DNA of 64,000 bases from Acanthacorydalis orientalis (Eukaryota; Arthropoda; Insecta; Megaloptera; Corydalidae): assembly GCA_034766995.1 (NCBI GenBank), contig CM068316.1, positions 26,815,106-26,879,105 on the forward strand, in the 5' to 3' direction. The notes under the pieces are model-generated. The model worked only from the letters and a program-made list of their open reading frames with translations. It made no database searches and was not told the DNA's origin. The position numbers and the translations under genes are program-made. Shown one piece after another: positions 32,425 to 43,326 of the stretch. Position 1 is the stretch's first letter, and the number at the start of each line of letters is the position of its first letter.

Positions 32425-32972
32425 CAATTAAATATAAATGGGTATCGCAACTTGAAAATGTATTAAATAGTTTAAATTATGAGAATATCTGAGAGACTCC
32501 AAGATTCTGCAATTGTTAAAATGAAATAAAATGTATAATAATGAAATACGAAAAAGATATAAAGGACTTGGATAAAGAACATATGTTAGCATCCAAGTAT
32601 AACCCCAAATACTAAGACATAAAATGTAATGATAGAATAGAACCATATTTACTCTAAGAATTCAGTTTGACAAAATCAAAGTATTCAGTCAGTTTAGAGG
32701 TATGGGTACCAAACATTTTAAAATAATATCATGAGGCATTAAGTATACCTGGGATACTATTTCAATATGTACAAACTGTAACTCAGACGAAGTAGAAGAT
32801 TTTAATCATGTAATACTTGTCTGTCCCTTATGTAAGACTTTTCGAACAGAGTTAATTTTAAAATACCAACTGAATGAAAAATGCAACAATTTCCATATGT
32901 ATATCCTTTCTAACATTTGTAAACAGAAAATTAATGATATTTACCATTTTATCGTTTCAATGTTAAAAACTA
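32425..32972 (+). pseudogene. LINE ORF2 C-terminal relic
   Basis: Plus-strand pieces across frames: YKWVSQLENVLNSLNYENI, KYEKDIKDLDKEHMLASKYN, then GIKYTWDTISICTNCNSDEV and NHVILVCPLCKTFR. The last gives C-x2-C...H...C, with CP at the final Cys, the zinc-knuckle-like C-terminus of non-LTR ORF2 proteins. At least four stops or frameshifts are present. The reading ends where a mariner begins (TA at 32971-32972), so the mariner inserted into the relic. No RT catalytic box remains. It is a different family from the GC-rich R1/I-type copies. Confidence 0.5.
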
Positions 32973-33899
32973 CGAGGTCAGACAATTAAGTAATGCTACA
33001 AAATTCAAAAATCGAGTATATTTAAAAATTAAGGTACATCGTTGCGATCCCCTTCAAAGTAGTCCCCTCCCGCATCTATACACTTATTCCAGCGAGTTTT
33101 CCAGTTTTCGTAACAATTCTGGAACACTTCTTGTGGGACCTCTCCGAATACCCTCGTCACAGATTCTTGAATATCTTCAACGGAGTCAAAATGTCGACCT
33201 TTGACGAATTTTTTCATATTGGGGAATAGGAAAAAGTCGCAGGGTGACATGTCCGGTGAATAGGGCGGTTGTGGTAACGTTGCGATGCCTTTAGACGCCA
33301 AAAACTGAGAGACACTGAACGCACTGTGACAGGGAGCATTGTCGTGATGCAGAACCCAAGTCTTCGCGATCTCTGGACGCACTCTGAGCACCCTTTTTCG
33401 TAATTTTTCGAGCACATTGCGGTAGAATACTTGATTTACGGTTTGTCCAGGTGGTACGAACTCTTTGTGAACCACCCCTTTGCTGTCGAAGAAGCAAACA
33501 ACATGGTTTTCACTTTGGACTCCGCGCCTCGTCTTTGACGCTCTCACGGCCTTTTTTAAAACCGGCATGCCACCGAAGCACCTGACTACGACTCAGGGCA
33601 TCACTACCATACACTTTAAACACTTTTTCATAAGTTTCTGTCGCGGTTTCGCCGAGTTTTGCACAAAATTTTATCGCGCACCGTTGCTCTAAATTTCTCT
33701 GTTCCATTTTCGTGACATGCACTACTTGCGCGTTGTTACAAAACACTAAACAGCTGGCGAAGAAATGATCGTACGAGGGTGGTCAAGGTCTCAGTCGAGA
33801 GAGTAGGGATCTGCTATTACGGTGGCGGAGTTACAGGTTCGCAGTGTTACCACAGGCCGAGAAAAAAAATCGGTCGCATTACTTAATTGTCTGACCTCG
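32973..33899 (-). mobile_element. Deleted mariner, lineage A copy 2
   Basis: Ends CGAGGTCAGACAATTAAGTA on both sides, with TA flanks (32971-32972, 33900-33901); 927 bp. Very similar to 14000-14901 apart from a different internal deletion. Confidence 0.9.
33029..33746 (-). pseudogene. Mariner transposase, deleted and frameshifted
   Basis: The N-terminal frame (33510-33746) runs MEQRNLEQRCAIKFCAKLGE to FKKGRESVKDEARSPK. The C-terminal frame (33029-33568) begins in a shifted phase and then gives CFFDSKGVVHKEFVPPGQTV, VLHHDNAPCH and YSPDMSPCDFFLF, ending GGDYFEGD. As in copy 1 the second HTH and first catalytic Asp are missing, but the junction lies about 10 residues further into the linker and throws the frame. 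The second and third aspartates (DD34D spacing) are intact. Confidence 0.8.
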
Positions 33900-33901
33900 T
33901 A

Positions 33902-34673
33902 GAAGTATAAATATGAATGAACAACATTTTATTCTACTTATTCGCATTTATATTGTTATATCTCTCCTGTTATTATTTACCATCTAGCTAATTAAAAATG
34001 TTTGATTGCTCAAATAAGATATACTGTGTATTATAATAAATATATCAATATTTAAAATGTATTGTTAAATAAAATATTCAGTAATTATATAATTATTTAG
34101 TTTATCTGACCATTATGTAAGTGTTTTTATGTAAGAATTTGACATGGATAAGCAATATTTGTATATTAAATCTACCTGTATCCGTATTATATAAATACCA
34201 ACCTCCTGTAATGAATATTTTATTCGAAGTACAATACTTTATTTACTTATTAAGTATTTCGATCTCTTCTACTCTTTACCACTTATTTAGTAATTGAAAA
34301 TGATCAAACAGCTGTATAGATGTGCAAATCGGACGGTATACTATGTCAAACTATGCGCTTTTTGTAGGAATTTTAGCTTTTTGCTTGTTACTTTTATTCA
34401 TAAGACAAGAACAGAAAAATGACAACATGCTAAAAGTGTGGAAAAAGTGGAGATATTTCATTTAAAGCGGTTATTGTTTTTTTGTATATAAAAATCAGAG
34501 TATTACTTGTAAACAGAATTATACATAAATAGTCTCTATGTTTCTCTAATATTAGTTTTTATTCGTGTTTACATAAACAGTAGTAATCTTTAATCTGTTC
34601 GTGGAAACCTGAATAATATGAAATAAATCTTAAGTTCAAAATAAGCCCGGTATAAAAATGGATTTTGCATTAC

Positions 34674-34715
<42 letters not shown>

Positions 34716-34988
34716 TATAGATTTGTTTTAGTGGAGCTTTTTAATCTTGTTTATAAGTTATTTCTACGAAGAATAACTCGGGCGCTAAAGACCTTTAGCT
34801 GTCGAAGCGCTCTAAAACCCCAATAACTAACCAACACCAACGAGGAATAAGTAAAGGAATCATAACTATAAACTTGTATATTTAGCGATACTTTCTGTAC
34901 ACACAAATATACACACCCATGCACACATACACATACATAAACACAAGCACACACATATATATACACACACATACATATATATATATAT

Positions 34989-35054
<66 letters not shown>

Positions 35055-35426
35055 TGCTCCATCAAGTGTACTGTAGATATGTAGACAGATTCGAAGAAAT
35101 AAAATGAACAAAAAAGTTAATATAGATGTATTCTCTCCCATACATCAAGAGGTATTTTTTTTATAGTAACATTTATTTTAATTTATTTTTTCATTGAATA
35201 CATTTTGTTATGTTACTCTGATGAACATTAATGAAAAATTCAGGGCGTTAAGTAAATTAACAGTATTTGTTCACATTAATTGACAGTGACTATGTCAACA
35301 TTTAGATTTGTTATGAGTACAACTCTTATTTATAAGACATTTTTCCAGAGATAAAGAAAAGAACCTTCATAAAAGTCACGTACATTTTTTTAAGTATTTA
35401 TATAATTTAATATTATTATTAGTCCA
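33902..35426. other. Spacer with AT and CA-rich arrays
   Basis: Microsatellites at about 34676-34710 and 34900-35048 (degenerate CA then AT). A GC-richer patch at about 34775-34830 contains the hairpin GCTAAAGACCTTTAGC. No gene seen. Confidence 0.5.
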
Positions 35427-36379
35427 TCAGATCAGTTCATAAATTTGTGAAATTTTGGAACAAAGCAAATAAGCAACAATTTTTGCTTTTAATCAATGAT
35501 ACATTTTTTTCATTATCAATAACTTATTGCTATTTTATTGGAGACTGTTTGATTACATTTGTATAGAAGGACTGGTTTTGATATAAAAGAGCTGGAAACT
35601 GCTGTTTGGAATTCATCTATGTTGTTTAATTTTTTTCCGATTAAAAATTCTAAACGCTAATAATATGTAGCAAGTAAAGAGAATGAGGTAGAAGTTTTCA
35701 AGTAAATTCATTAATTTTTTGTAACGTTGTCCGTTTCGTGTGTGATCTATTATTATCTTGGTGGAAAAAAAACCTTTTTAATGTTCACTAATCATGGAAG
35801 TTTTTTTAAAGCAATTCTGAGTTTACTACTGAAAACTATCGATAATAATCATTTGTATTTATCATTTGATTGGGTTCTAACAGTTCAAAATGAATGACTC
35901 TACATATCGCACCAAACAGACAATAGTATATTTTGGGTGCAATCCTCTCATTGCTGTTGGAAAGGTTTTCTTATTTTTGTATGTATAATGTCTTTTTCTT
36001 GTGATATTGTGATATATATGGGGCTTGTCCTCTGAACTGCTTTGTCCACCTCTGAATCTTTAAAACCATTTTTGGACAAACCTTACACTGGTAGTATTAT
36101 CAGTATGAATGTTATTTATTTTTTTCCTGTAGAAGTTACGTTTTCACCATTCAAAAACAAAGAGTATAAAATGTTCCGTTTATACTGATTATTGATATTC
36201 ATATTCTAAGGGCTTGTACAAGTATTAACATCATATCTTTACGGCAATCGATGATAAACTGACCATTTAAGTATGCATTTGAAAAAAAAATAAAAGTATA
36301 ACAGCGGATTTTTCTACCAAATGAGTCTTGAAAAACTGACATATGATGCGAATACGTACGAACTTATGAATTGACCAAA
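35427..36379 (-). mobile_element. Shortened, decayed mariner
   Basis: Left end TCAGATCAGTTCATAAATTT and complement of the right end TTTGGTCAATTCATAAGTTC match; TA follows the right end. The minus strand contains GLHPKYTIVCLVRYVESFIL (family GLHPKKVMLCIWWD..G), and KKLNNIDEFQTAVSS followed by FISKP (family FNNxDELxxAVxxFxxSKP). HDNARPH and SPD are not readable, so about 350 bp including catalytic parts is lost. The pseudogene limits are the element itself. Confidence 0.55.
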
Positions 36380-36823
36380 TATTTGAAATTGTTATGACTT
36401 TCAACTGTCACTGTATAAATATTAAATTGTTCATAAATTCAACAAATCTAAATAATGTGAGGTTATATTAAACTAATCACTTTTTTCAGCGCTAACACCC
36501 TGAGTAAAATATTTTTCAGTTGAAATAGAACAGAATCCACAAAAACGTATGTCAAAAAGATGAATTTAGCTACAATCATTATAAAATGAAAATTCTGTTG
36601 AAAATTATTTGTAAGCTCTTTGTTTTGCTTTGTAATTTAAGATAATTATGTAATTTTAAAAACATATTCCAATAATAAATAAATCATTTAAATAGGAACA
36701 CTTAAAATTCCGTTTTCAAAATTTGAATTCACACATTTTTTATGGGATAATCAAAAAACTGTGTACCTAAGGACTATTTGATATTTTATTACAATAAATT
36801 TTCTCTTCTAAGCATCACATTTA

Positions 36824-36910
<87 letters not shown>

Positions 36911-37157
36911 ATATATATATATATATATAGGGAGGCAAAGAGAATATTTATGAAAAACTTCAGACTTCATTGTTATTTTTGTACTTAAATATGTTTTTAA
37001 TAGATAATTCGCAAACTGATAAAAGTAAAAAAAACAACATTTAATAGCCTTTTTTCATAAAATGAACACTAACTACTTATATTTATTGGTCTAGATTAAA
37101 CTTACTGTGACACATTATATGTCAGAAAATTATATGGTGTTTTTATTTAATTTAAAC
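36380..37157. other. AT-rich spacer with (AT)n
   Basis: AT arrays at about 36830-36928. No gene seen. Confidence 0.55.
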
Positions 37158-37434
<277 letters not shown>

Positions 37435-37540
37435 GTTTTATCTATATACTCCTTTATATTCATATACGTTAATTAAAATTGTAAAAGCATTTTTTTCCCT
37501 TGTAAAAGTACCTCTTAGAAAAAAAATAATATCTCGAATA

Positions 37541-37798
37541 TCAACATAAAAAGGCACATGAAAAAGGTTTGCTTTGATCACGGTTTTTGTAATTCAGTAC
37601 TAATGCAGCCTGTAATCGAAACCTTGACAAGAGTCTACGAAGACAAGAAAACTCGGTGGCACGTAGTACAGACTTTTTTGCAGTTCGATTAGACGTCGAC
37701 ATGCGTTTAATTTGTACGGATTCATGGTTACCGTACGTACGCAACTGACTATAATTCGTGCAATTCAAAGAATTGAAACCAGTGTGAAAATATAACAT
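37541..37798 (-). CDS. Unrecognised 85-codon frame, doubtful
   Basis: The frame lies in a patch of clearly higher GC than its flanks. The translation ([20 protein letters not shown] ... [20 protein letters not shown]) is basic, without signal peptide, domain or repeat that I recognise. It is bounded on the left by AT-rich spacer and on the right by the 60-bp repeat at 37801. The patch may be a decayed element or exon; coding status is unproven. Confidence 0.15.
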   Translation of the reverse strand: MLYFHTGFNSLNCTNYSQLRTYGNHESVQIKRMSTSNRTAKKSVLRATEFSCLRRLLSRFRLQAALVLNYKNRDQSKPFSCAFLC

Positions 37799-37800
37799 CG

Positions 37801-37860
37801 ATTTTCATTGATGTGAAACAAAATTGTTTCTATCATGATTATATGCCAATTACTCTAGTT
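37801..37860 (+). repeat. 60-bp dispersed repeat ending CTAGT, copy 1
   Basis: Shares TTTCTATCATGATTATATGC and CAATTACTCTAGT with 40770-40829, with about 4 mismatches over 58 bp. Similarity stops after CTAGT in both copies. Confidence 0.7.
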
Positions 37861-38024
37861 GATGGATTGCTTGTTATACATTTTCTAATTGGATACAATA
37901 TTGATTTAATTACTTGTTTGTTTATTACATTTATATCAATTTGCTCACTTGTATTAAAGATGCATTAAACTCTGATTATAATGACTCTATAATACACACA
38001 TACGCACACATTCACACATACAAA

Positions 38025-38028
<4 letters not shown>

Positions 38029-38083
<55 letters not shown>
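38029..38083. repeat. (AT)n microsatellite
   Basis: About 54 bp of AT immediately left of a mariner end. Confidence 0.95.
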
Positions 38084-38085
<2 letters not shown>

Positions 38086-38499
38086 CATATACGAGGGCGA
38101 TTTAAAAAGTTTGCGGCCTACATTTATAAGTGGCAATAATCTGTGAAGTATATCATTGATTTAAAGAAGTGTGCATGGGAGAGAGAGGGTTCTTTTGTCG
38201 AATATTTATTAAATTTAAATGTCCGTAAAATAATATCTGTATGATGCTACTTCTGTTAAACAACAAGTAGTATTTTTGACAATGAAAATGGTACTTCTCA
38301 AAAAACAACAAATTTCGCTTTATATACGAGGATGATTTAAAAAGTACGCGACCCAACATAAACGGCGGTAATATTTTAAGTATTTGTGACGTATTTCAAA
38401 CCGATATCTATCTTTTACATAACCTCAAAGTCTGTAATTAATGTGTCAAACAGTTTGTTGCAAATATCAACTTAAATATAGCTCTTTTTGTGCTGTTGT

Positions 38500-39655
38500 T
38501 GAAATAAATAAAGTTGAATATCGTATGCTGATAGTTTTTTATCAAAAAAAGCTTAATGCCAGCAAAAATCTTTGCTCAGATGAAAAATGTACTGGTTTAT
38601 ATTGCACTTTCGTATACAACCGTAAAGAAATGGGTAGCTGAATTTAAAAGTGGTTGTGCAAGCTTAGAATGTAACCCGTGTAGTGGATGTTCGAAAACTG
38701 CAACTACAGGAATCATGTGCAAATTGGACGATATTGTCTTGTAGAATCGGCGATTGAACGTGTTCGAAATTGCTTAGGTTGTGAGTGTCTTAGATGAACG
38801 CATGATTCACATCCTAATTGAAGAGTTAAGTGTGAAAAGATGTCTGTGAATTTTCCATACAAAGTGTTTAAAAAAAATAAAATAAAAATTTTTCCAAGTA
38901 GCATTCATATAGTTCTAGAGTTCCTGAAAAATAGAAAAAAGTTCCAATCATTAAAAGTCAAAAAATGAAAATAAAGTTTCGGATATCTGTGAACTTGGCA
39001 TCAGTGTTAAAAAAAAATATGCAAAGTGTTAAGAAAAATATAATAAAAATGGTTCCAAGTAGCATTCATATAGTTCTCGAGTTCCTAAAAAGGAGAAAAC
39101 ATTTCCTATTATTAAAGGCCTAAAATATGTAAATAAAATTTCGGGCTCTGAACTTCACGCAGTATATAAAAATTAAAAATGTGCATTTAGATGACAGTTT
39201 TGAGCTCATCCAGAATAGTTCTAGAGTTCCTGCAGGAAGAAACAAATTTTACAAATTTGGCGCCGAAGACGCAGTTTCAATTTTTTTATATAATAATGTG
39301 CGACGATGCTTTGCTGGCATCAGCCCAACTGCATTATGTTGGATCTATTCGATCAAACAATTTGTGCGAAAAGACCAGGTTTATGAAAGGAAAAAATCAT
39401 TTTCCATCAAGACAATGCACGTCTCCATACAATGTTGTATTCATTGAAAAACACGAATGAATTGAAGTACGACTTACTGCACCATCCGGCCTATTCTCCA
39501 GATTTTCCCCCCTCAGATTTCCATCTGTTCCCAAAACTTAAAAAAATCGTTGGTGGTAGGCCATTTTCGTCAGATGAAGAACTGATAACAACAGTGAATC
39601 GCAATTTTGAGGACCTCCAAGAAAAGGGTTTCTTTCAAATAATTTTAAATTGATA
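38500..39655 (+). pseudogene. Mariner transposase, interrupted by tandem repeats
   Basis: The N-terminal half has YTTVKKWVAEFKSGCASLEC and SGCSKTATTG (38556-38744), matching the first HTH and linker (YSTVxKWVAEFKRG...SGRPKTATT). The second half (39380-39653) has HQDNARLHTMLYSLKN and HHPAYSPDFPPSDFHLFPKL; second and third catalytic Asp are 34 residues apart (DD34D). A block of about 162-bp tandem repeats (38861-39240) occupies the place of the second HTH and first catalytic region. Frameshifts separate the rest. Inactive. Confidence 0.7.
38861..39240. repeat. ~162-bp tandem repeat, about 2.3 copies
   Basis: CAAGTAGCATTCATATAGTT followed by CT[A/C]GAGTTCCT recurs at about 38898 and 39060, and a partial third unit (AATAGTTCTAGAGTTCCT) lies near 39215. 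The units also share AAAGTGTTaa starts at 38861 and 39023. They diverge by roughly 15-20%. Confidence 0.7.
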
Positions 39656-39700
39656 TAAAAATGAAAACAGATCGTATATATAACACACACACACACACAC

Positions 39701-39753
<53 letters not shown>

Positions 39754-40347
39754 ATTTATTACATATAATTATCAGTAGACAGAAGAAAATCACATGAAGA
39801 ATTAGATAAAGAATATATTCACAAGAATAAACGTCTTATATCTTAATACCTATCACAAGACTATATGTCTAAACTTTAAAGTGAAACTTTTTAAAATCAT
39901 ACAATTATCTAATCTTTGCAATCCCATAAAATTAAAATAAATATGAAATATTTTAGATTGATATTAAATATTTTATCTATTTGATTGGTCATGTTGAAAT
40001 GATTAATTGAATTGTAATTCAACCTTGGCAGTAAATATTAAACATTAACTAATCTTTTATAGTTGTTATCTATATACATTCAAACATCTAGGAACATATT
40101 TCATTTTTAAAATATTTCATATGTTTTTTAATTTTGTATTTTAAAAGTTTCATTTAAAGTTTAGTCATATGACCTTGTTATAGGTATTTAGATATGAGAT
40201 GTTTATTCTTGTAAATAAATCTTTATCTAATTTTTTATGTGATTTTTCTCTATCTGCTGATAATGATATTTATTAAATATTGAATATGTATATCATATTA
40301 GATATAGAGAGATAAATTAAATATATATATATATATATGTATGAATG

Positions 40348-40409
<62 letters not shown>

Positions 40410-40440
40410 TGATCTGTTTTCACTTTTATATCAATTTAAA
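39637..40440. repeat. ~800-bp imperfect palindrome
   Basis: The outer arm TTTTAAATTGATATAAAAAT with GAAAACAGATC (about 39643) is mirrored by GATCTGTTTTCACTTTTATA and TCAATTTAAAA at 40411-40442. Inner blocks mirror too: TAGATAAAGAATATATTCAC with CTTGTAAATAAATCTTTATC, and AAAATTAAAATAAATATGAA with its counterpart near 40110. Arms are about 340 bp; the loop is about 110 bp. Each arm carries an AT array (39679-39747, 40320-40407). Confidence 0.8.
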
Positions 40441-40769
40441 ATTGTTCATATTCACACTGCTGAAAAAATCTTAATTATTTTGATTTTGCCCAAAACTCTA
40501 ATTGTGTTATCCAGAAAATATTAAAATATTTCCTGGATATACAGAGTTTTCCAATAAGGATGCATTTTTTTAATTTGAAATAAAATTTCAAATTAAAAAA
40601 AATTAAAAAAAAATTTGTTTATTTTAAAAAAAATTAAACAGAATTTCCACTAAAATTTCAAGTTTCTTTATTATAAATAATAGTTGGGGGTATGTCATTT
40701 ATATATAAAAAATAATATCGTGTAAGTGACCGCCGAGTGGTTTTTCACAAATAATCATTTTTTTATTAA
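40441..40769. other. AT-rich spacer, no gene seen
   Basis: Contains direct and inverted poly-A/T runs; nothing recognised. Confidence 0.5.
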
Positions 40770-40829
40770 AATTTTCATTGAAGTGAAGCAGAATTGTTTC
40801 TATCATGATTATATGCCAATTACTCTAGT
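40770..40829 (+). repeat. 60-bp dispersed repeat ending CTAGT, copy 2
   Basis: Matches 37801-37860 and ends CTAGT. Directly after it a mariner fragment is cut mid-codon run. Confidence 0.7.
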
Positions 40830-41037
40830 AGAAGGACGCCTGCGACCTTCTTTATCTTAAAGGCTCTCGTACCCAGCACGAAATTTTTAGAACCACCATT
40901 GCACCGTTCGTTTCGTTAACAGTACCCATACCAAAAGCATCGTTTAGTTTATGAGCAGTATCTGCTGCGTTACCACCCGTTTTGAAGTCATACAAAAAAC
41001 ATGTTCTTATTTACTTCTTTTCTATCTTTAATAACTT
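40830..41037 (-). pseudogene. Mariner transposase HTH fragment
   Basis: The minus strand carries the N-terminal part of the 3735/24958 mariner lineage: TGGNAADTAHKL-type residues, a GTVNETNGAMVVLKISCWVR-like first HTH, then RAFKIKKVAGVLL. It is cut on the left by the 60-bp repeat and on the right near 41037. No termini. Confidence 0.5.
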
Positions 41038-41318
41038 GCCAGTTTCTCCTGTACATTGTACGAGTTCAGCGTTTGCATGCTTACTGATGAGCCCGTGCAG
41101 TGTACGAGGAGAGCTAGTTTAAACATAAAAGGATTTGTTCTTATTCTCTCGTACCACACACGATTTATAATTCCCACGCATTTTATCGTAATTCCATAGA
41201 TTGTCAACGATTATAATAATATTATGGATTGTGTGGACAGGGTATACTAGCACTTTATGAGTTACTCTGCAATAAAAAAGCGGGGAAAAATATTATAATA
41301 AAATATTCACATACAAAC

Positions 41319-41459
41319 AAGGGAGTGCCAAAATCCATTTGCAGTTCAGGTTGGAGTTGATCGACGTTACAATTGGAAAATATGGAACCATGGAACACGA
41401 ACGTGAACGTCTGTTGCTGGAGTCTTCACCACTTTAGATGTCATGCAGACATTTTATAG
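41319..41459 (+). pseudogene. Possible family-C GPCR NCD3G-like exon remnant
   Basis: The plus-strand frame gives KGVPKSICSSGWS, a TGA stop, then STLQLENMEPWNTNVNVCCW followed by SLHHFRC before TAG. PKSxCSxxx...CCWxC is reminiscent of the NCD3G cysteine-rich module of metabotropic-glutamate-type receptors (PxSVCSxPC...CCWxCxxC). Against it: an internal stop, several expected cysteines missing, and spacing of 22 rather than about 19 residues. ACAAACAAG just upstream could be an acceptor. It may be a coincidence. Confidence 0.18.
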
Positions 41460-41654
41460 AAATAATATGTAGTTGATGCAAAAATAATTGCGGTTTTCAT
41501 TTTAAGTTTGGCACCGATTTTTCTAGTTACCGTTATCTTTTGTTGTAGTCATGTAATGCATCAATGTAAACAATGAAATGAGTACTAATGATTCAGCTTA
41601 TGTCTATTGTTTTCATTCTGTAGTATTGTTGGATATAACATCTTAAGTCAGTCA

Positions 41655-43010
41655 TGGAAAAAAGCAAATTCGCTCGATTTTGTTGTACGAGATTAAATTG
41701 GAACGTAAAGCAACAAACCTGCTTTAAATTCCAAATTTATATTTGACGAAGAGTCAATTATTAAACTTGCAGGTCAAGTCTGATTCCAAAAATTTCGTAA
41801 TGGGAACAAAATCCTTGATGATGAGGAGGGTCGTGGACGTTCTTCATCTATAGACAATAATGATTTAAGAACCATTATTGAGTCGGATCTACGAAAACAA
41901 AAAAGCTGGATAAATAAGTGCCGTATGAACTGGAATGTACGCACAGTCCTTCATATATTATCCAGATTCATTCACATACATATGATTGTTTGTAACAAAC
42001 AAACAATCATAGTTTAACCAGATCATTCGTACAAACAACTATTCACAACAAATTATTTAAAATGTAAACAGTAGGAAGATGATGAAGTGCACTCGTGATC
42101 TACTTTGTACTTTAATTCTTCCTACTGATAAATAATCATATATAAGGCCTAGTGACGATACCCAGTTCGGTACCAGTCGGTTACACTATCACCCAGTCGA
42201 TTTCAATGTTAAGACCAGTCGATAAACTAAATTAACAGTCGATTCTAAATTCACAATCAGTACATTACATTTTATTATTAAGATATAACCAATCAAGCTA
42301 TTATTATTAAGACGAGAAGTGATTTTTATTCCTGTGTCCTCTGGATTTCGAACCATAATAATAACATTACAGAACTAAACGGACATCAAGTAATTCGGCG
42401 ATACGAATGCTCTGCGCTTCTTTTGCGTAACAAAAATGATCTCTTTTCTTGATCGCATTGTCACATGTGATTAAAAGTGAATTCTCTATAACAATCAGAA
42501 ACGATCATCACAGTAGTTAGACCGAGGAGAAGCACCAAAACAGTTTCCTAAACCGAAATTGTATGAAGAAAAGATTATGGTCATTGTTTGGTGGTCGATA
42601 AATGATATCATTCATACAACTTCTTAAATCCTGGTGAAACAATAACAGCGGAAAAATTTTGCAAGAAAATTGAAAAAAGCATGAGAAGTTGCATCGTTTA
42701 CGGTCAACATTAGTCAATCGAAGAAGACCAATTCTTCTTTATGACAACACTCGATCACAAGTCTAACAAATGACTTAAAAAAAATAAATGAACTGGGTTG
42801 AGAAACTTTACCTCGCCCACTTTATTCTCCGGACCTGTCTCAGACAGATTATAAATTTTTTAAACATTTGAGTAATTTCCTACGAGAGAAGGTTTTCAAA
42901 GGTCAAGCATCAGCTCAGACCGCTTTCGATAGATTCGTTAATTCCAGTAATCTAAAATTTTATCTTGTAGGAATAAACAAACTTGTTTCCCGTTGTGAGA
43001 GATGTGTGTA
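41655..43010 (+). pseudogene. Mariner transposase, split by solo LTR
   Basis: After the start MEKSKFARF (frame then shifts) come GRGRSSSIDNNDLRTIIESD (linker; compare the 17060 copy) and then the LTR. Beyond it are AYLLRNKNDLFS-like residues, ITCDxKxILYNNQK around the first catalytic block (Asp region GDEKWIxY in the family), LLYDNTRSQV for HDNARPH, and LPRPLYSPDLSQTDYKFFKH, where the third Asp appears intact. Multiple frameshifts and stops. Inactive. Confidence 0.65.
41931..42371. mobile_element. Solo LTR with 4-bp target duplication
   Basis: 441 bp starts TGGAATGT and ends ACATTACA (terminal inverted repeat with TG...CA) and is flanked by GAAC (41927-41930, 42372-42375). Removing it makes the mariner sequence continuous with its relative at 17060. 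It contains TATATAAGG (42139) as a possible promoter and an internal perfect hairpin, TATGATTGTTTGT/ACAAACAATCATA (about 41981-42013). A 4-bp duplication suits Ty3/gypsy-type retrotransposons, but no internal domain is present to confirm the class. Confidence 0.85.
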
Positions 43011-43326
43011 GGGTCAATGGTCTTTATTTTGATTAATAAATTTAATTTTGAACTGATATATGTGTCTTTATACTCGATACGTGCAAACCGCAATTATTTT
43101 TACATTAACCTAATATCTCCTAGAGAAAATAAAGACAGGCCTGCTTGACAGTATAAAGTATACTGTTCAAAATTAGATAATAAAGGAAAACGAATACGTA
43201 AGGAAACATTGTCCTATTGTCCCTAGTGTGATGTTGGATTGTATATTCAATGTTTTAAAATTTATTGTCAGGGAATTGGGGTTTAAATAACGAGACACAA
43301 TTTGAAGTGAACTAAAGGTTTATTAA

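Larger units (their letters stand above)
38092..39660 (+). mobile_element. Mariner lineage D with duplicated left end
   Basis: The left-terminus sequence occurs twice: CGAGGGCGATTTAAAAAGTT at 38092 and CGAGGATGATTTAAAAAGTA at 38337, each after TA. Transposase relics follow the second. The right terminus is not found; after 39660 the sequence enters a large palindrome. Another copy of this left end is at 55085. Confidence 0.65.
41469..43113 (+). mobile_element. Mariner lineage B carrying a solo LTR
   Basis: The left end is near 41469 (TGATGCAAAAATAATTGCGG) and the right end at 43113 (complement TTAGGTTAATGTAAAAATAA) is followed by TA. Without the 441-bp LTR the element is about 1.2 kb, normal for mariner. 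Opposite orientation to the related copies at 17060 and 47399. Confidence 0.8.

Noticed and set aside
34751..35141. Open frames of 60-120 codons rich in IYIYIY (also at 282, 3002, 4788, 9584, 37107, 50605, 54483, 60083)
   Set aside because: They translate AT dinucleotide arrays; any frame of (AT)n is open, so length is not evidence of coding.
41055..41115. CTGATGAG with flanking complementary arms, hammerhead-ribozyme-like
   Set aside because: The required GAAA core and a consistent stem II are absent, so no hammerhead fold is supported.
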